Shown here: in pieces, positions 61,690-64,000 of the stretch | How the letters are laid out: each line of letters opens with the position of its first letter | How positions within the stretch are numbered: the stretch's first letter is position 1 | Assembly: GCF_005869225.1 (NCBI RefSeq) | Contig: NZ_SWFP01000006.1 | Span: 62,001-126,000 of the forward strand | DNA: 64,000 nt | Direction of reading: 5' to 3' | Source of the DNA: Dyadobacter bucti | GTDB taxonomy: Bacteria > Bacteroidota > Bacteroidia > Cytophagales > Spirosomataceae | Program-made: the position numbers and the translations under genes | Notes under the pieces: model-generated | The model's database searches: none | Told to the model about the DNA's origin: nothing | What the model saw: only the letters and a program-made list of their open reading frames with translations

Positions 61690-62202
61690 TCACGGGCCAG
61701 GGTTTTTCCTGATGTACAGGTTCATAGAAAATGAATATGCATGCTTGTCATCAATACCATGAAACTCTGAACTCGCCAATTCCCAATCATCCTGACTGAC
61801 AACCGGAAAATAGGCATCTCCCTCAACCTGTGCGTGAACAATTGTTAAATAAAGCCTCTGAACGAGCGGAAGTATCTGAAGAAACACAGTCGCTCCGCCT
61901 AACACAAATACTTCCTTTTCATCAGAAAGTAACGCAAGCGCCCCGGAAATATCTTTAGCGTATTCGGTACGGAGTTCTTTTTTATCGGGGAGATGCGACG
62001 TCAGTATCACGTTGCGGTAGTCGGAATGCAGGGAATCGGCAGCTTCAAAACTTTTCCTGCCCATCAAAAATGGTTTCCCGTCGGTGATTTTTCTGAAATG
62101 TGCCCACTCGTCCGGAAGGTGCCAGGGCAGGCGGTTGTTGACCCCGATCACCCGGTTTTCGCTCATTGCGGCGATGATGTAAAGCTCTGTCTGAACTTGC
62201 AT
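61690..62202 (-). CDS. folA: Dihydrofolate reductase
   Basis: 170 residues. NADPH-dependent reduction of dihydrofolate. IIAAMSENRVIGVNNRLPWHLPDEWAHFRKIT carries the substrate Asp (in LPDEW) and the Met20-like loop; FLMGRKSFEA and VFVLGGATVF are the nucleotide-binding blocks; YLTIVHAQVEGDAYFP is the C-terminal one. It is 16 bases upstream of the PorU2-like gene on the same strand. Confidence 0.95.
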   Translation of the reverse strand: MQVQTELYIIAAMSENRVIGVNNRLPWHLPDEWAHFRKITDGKPFLMGRKSFEAADSLHSDYRNVILTSHLPDKKELRTEYAKDISGALALLSDEKEVFVLGGATVFLQILPLVQRLYLTIVHAQVEGDAYFPVVSQDDWELASSEFHGIDDKHAYSFSMNLYIRKNPGP

Positions 62203-62291
62203 GACAAAATATTTTAAGACTTATACATTAAAAGCAACCAATTAACTACCTTAAATTGCCATTCATCCAAACTACTAAATTTTTTTAACAT

Positions 62292-62328
62292 GGTACCTTG
62301 CATCACAAAGTACCTGTGTATACCTTTG
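62292..62328 (+). promoter_or_regulatory. Consensus promoter with PadR-type operator
   Basis: TTG (62298-62300), 20 bases, then TACCTTTG (62321-62328): a perfect Bacteroidota promoter, 69 bases before the padR ATG. The inverted repeat GGTACCTTG-CATCA-CAAAGTACC (62292-62314, 8 of 9 paired) covers the TTG. PadR regulators repress their own genes from such sites, so autoregulation is likely. Confidence 0.65.
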
Positions 62329-62397
62329 TATTGTTAGAAGGTAAAAATCCTGTCTATTAGCCATGAACTTATTCCATTAATTAACACATGAGAACAC

Positions 62398-62763
62398 ATG
62401 AATATTGAAAATGCCCAAGTGCAGATGCGGAAGGGAATTTTGGAATTCTGTATCCTGCACATCATATCCAGAGGTGAAGTGTACGCCTCGGATATGTTGG
62501 ATGAACTAACGTCCGCTCACATTATGGTGGTGGAGGGGACGTTGTACCCCCTTCTTACCAGATTGAAGAATTCGGGCTGGCTTGACTATAAATGGGTGGA
62601 ATCCTCATCGGGACCGCCGCGAAAATATTATGTTTTGACGAATGAGGGGAAGATATTCCTGGACGCGATGCAGACCACTTGGTTTGAACTGGCAGAATCT
62701 GTGCAGACGGTTATACATCGCAGTGAGGAACTGAGCAAAACAGGAACATCAAATCCTAACTGA
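62398..62763 (+). CDS. PadR-family transcriptional regulator
   Basis: 121 residues. Winged helix about 10-85: QMRKGILEFCILHIISRGEVYASDMLDEL, LYPLLTRLKNSGWLDYKW and PPRKYYVLTNEGKIFL are PadR signatures. The C-terminal helix mediates dimerisation. An in-frame ATG does not exist upstream; an ATG at 62388 is in another frame. The PspC-type gene starts 31 bases downstream on the same strand, and PadR/PspC pairs are common in Bacteroidota, so it probably controls envelope-stress genes. Confidence 0.9.
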   Translation: MNIENAQVQMRKGILEFCILHIISRGEVYASDMLDELTSAHIMVVEGTLYPLLTRLKNSGWLDYKWVESSSGPPRKYYVLTNEGKIFLDAMQTTWFELAESVQTVIHRSEELSKTGTSNPN

Positions 62764-62794
62764 TCATTTTAGAGACATTCGATTTTTTTAAATC

Positions 62795-64000
62795 ATGAAA
62801 AAGACAATCAGCATAAATATAGGCGGTATCATCTTCCACATAGAGGAGGACGGGTACGAGAAGCTAAAAAGTTACCTTTCTTCGATCCAGAAATACTTTT
62901 CCTCATTTGCGGACAGTAAAGAGATCCTGTCGGACATCGAAGGAAGGATAGCGGAAAGATTTATTAACAAACAAAAAGCAGAAGCCAAGCAGGTTATTTC
63001 CCTTTCCGACGTGGATGAGCTGATCGCTGCCATGGGTACTGTTGCCGACTTTGAGGCTATTGAGCAGGCAGAGGACATTTTGGCTGAGCCGCTGGGAAGT
63101 GCGCCTGCACAGGCTTCCGTTCCCAAAGAAGAAGCCTCTCAATCGGCATATACTGCTCCTAAAACCGAGCCCGTAACTCCACCCGCAGCCGGACCGAAAA
63201 AGCTCTACCGCGACCTTCGCCGGAAATTGGTGGGTGGTGTGGCCGCCGGTCTGGCCAACTATTTCACAATAGACCCGATATGGGTGAGGCTGGCATTTTT
63301 ATTCGCCGTGGCGGGGTTACCTGCCGGATCGGGCATGCTGGACCTGCATATTGAAGATGAGCTTGGGCCGATTTCGGGCTTTATGGTTCTCGTTTACATT
63401 GCCATGTGGGTGGCGTTTCCGGGATCTTCCACGCTGGAAGAAGATACTAAAATCAAAAAGTTTTACCGCGACCCGGACCGTAAAGTGGTAGGTGGTGTGG
63501 CTGCCGGTGTTGCATCCTATTTCGGGGTTGATCTCGGTGTCGTAAGGTTTCTCTGGGTGTTGTCGATATTGGTTTTCGGAACAGGTGTGGTTGTGTATAT
63601 AGTCTTATGGGTGATAGCGCCTGTGGCCAAAACACTGACTGACAAGATGGAAATGCAGGGGGAGCCGATTACGCTTTCCAATATCGAGTCCAATATCAAG
63701 CAAAGTCTGAACCTGGATGAAAAAAGCGGTGAAGAACATATTTTGACAAAAATCCTTCTCTTTCCGTTCCGTGCTATTGCGCTGGTACTCGGTGCCGTAG
63801 GGAGGTTGCTGAAAGGTCTCGGCCCGATTGTCAGGGTTTTGATCGGAGTTACCTTGATCGCTACTGCGGTGATGTCCTTGCTGGCTTTGGTCGTTTGCGG
63901 AGGCGTGGCGTTGGGTTTGACCAATTCAGTTCCTTTTGATGATCTGCCGATCCCGTTTATGATCTTTCAGGAGATGCCTGATATCCTGATTTTGTCGGGA
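62795..64000 (+). CDS. PspC-domain membrane protein, 3' end cut by window
   Basis: Open frame of 402 codons from ATG 62795 to the window end. N-terminal helical domain about 1-90 (KKTISINIGGIIFHIEEDGYEKL), a Pro/Ala linker about 105-130, then two PspC domains at about 134-205 (KLYRDLRRKLVGGVAAGLANYF) and 222-278 (KKFYRDPDRKVVGGVAAGVASYF), each with a membrane helix. More hydrophobic helices follow at about 330-385. PspC senses membrane stress in proteobacteria; the tandem-PspC form with this N-terminal domain is the Bacteroidota version. The C-terminal part is outside. Confidence 0.9.
   Translation, partial: MKKTISINIGGIIFHIEEDGYEKLKSYLSSIQKYFSSFADSKEILSDIEGRIAERFINKQKAEAKQVISLSDVDELIAAMGTVADFEAIEQAEDILAEPLGSAPAQASVPKEEASQSAYTAPKTEPVTPPAAGPKKLYRDLRRKLVGGVAAGLANYFTIDPIWVRLAFLFAVAGLPAGSGMLDLHIEDELGPISGFMVLVYIAMWVAFPGSSTLEEDTKIKKFYRDPDRKVVGGVAAGVASYFGVDLGVVRFLWVLSILVFGTGVVVYIVLWVIAPVAKTLTDKMEMQGEPITLSNIESNIKQSLNLDEKSGEEHILTKILLFPFRAIALVLGAVGRLLKGLGPIVRVLIGVTLIATAVMSLLALVVCGGVALGLTNSVPFDDLPIPFMIFQEMPDILILSG

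Noticed and set aside
1..64000. tRNA or rRNA genes
   Set aside because: No cloverleaf with a GGTTCGAATCC-like T-arm and no rRNA-like segment was seen in any intergenic gap on reading; a covariance search was not possible.

Overview
The window is a stretch of a Bacteroidota chromosome, most likely a Cytophagales (Dyadobacter/Spirosomaceae-like) soil or plant-associated bacterium. The evidence is two SusC/SusD pairs, an ECF sigma/FecR relay, type IX secretion genes (PorU, PorV and a second C25 sortase-like protein), a bacterial GGGP-type prenyltransferase, DUF4290, and promoters of the Bacteroidota form TTG-N20-TAnnTTTG with no Shine-Dalgarno signals. Genus-level placement is inference from gene content only.

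Layout. 1-4977 is an AT-rich accessory edge: a reverse transcriptase cut by the window end, a convergent two-gene AAA ATPase plus PD-(D/E)XK-like module, an unknown small gene, a MazF-type toxin-antitoxin pair, and a second pair whose RelE-type toxin is frameshifted. 5016-8326 holds a subclass B1 metallo-beta-lactamase, a ThuA-like protein, a TatD hydrolase, the tRNA-modification enzyme TcdA and an orphan antitoxin-like gene. 8377-14792 is a small polysaccharide locus (SusC, SusD, BNR_4 propeller enzyme) with a terminator-like hairpin between SusD and the enzyme. 15137-16481 is a divergent HxlR regulator / NAD(P)H-binding pair. 16923-31069 is a larger glycan locus on the minus strand (ECF sigma, FecR, STN-type SusC, SusD, VCBS protein, SGNH hydrolase, PVC-type cytochrome, and a DUF1080 protein upstream of sigma), bordered on both sides by copies of the same palindromic intergenic repeat. 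31469-40993 carries an M1 peptidase, a HupE-like membrane protein, a TonB receptor/beta-helix lipoprotein pair behind a Pho-box-like direct repeat, and an M14 carboxypeptidase.

41184-44176 is the hisH-A-F-IE operon. Ahead of it lies a 21-residue leader ORF with three His codons and an intrinsic terminator, which reads as a histidine transcription attenuator. The downstream genes 44190-46203 are two small holin-fold membrane proteins, an unknown membrane protein and the GGGP synthase. 46355-53202 has a tiny acidic lipoprotein, a SprT-like protein, PorU, PorV and an M16 protein lacking its zinc ligands. 53206-64000 has a photolyase, a second DUF1080 protein, murA (with Asp in place of the catalytic Cys), DUF4290, a PorU2-like protein, folA, and a PadR regulator leading into a PspC membrane protein that runs off the right edge.

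Themes: (i) outer-membrane glycan capture with possible periplasmic keto-sugar chemistry (ThuA, two DUF1080, PVC cytochrome); (ii) T9SS maturation; (iii) likely intrinsic resistance to beta-lactams (B1 enzyme) and fosfomycin (MurA Cys to Asp). No rRNA, tRNA, CRISPR array, insertion sequence or replication origin was recognised. All calls come from reading the sequence by eye; no database search or RNA folding was run.
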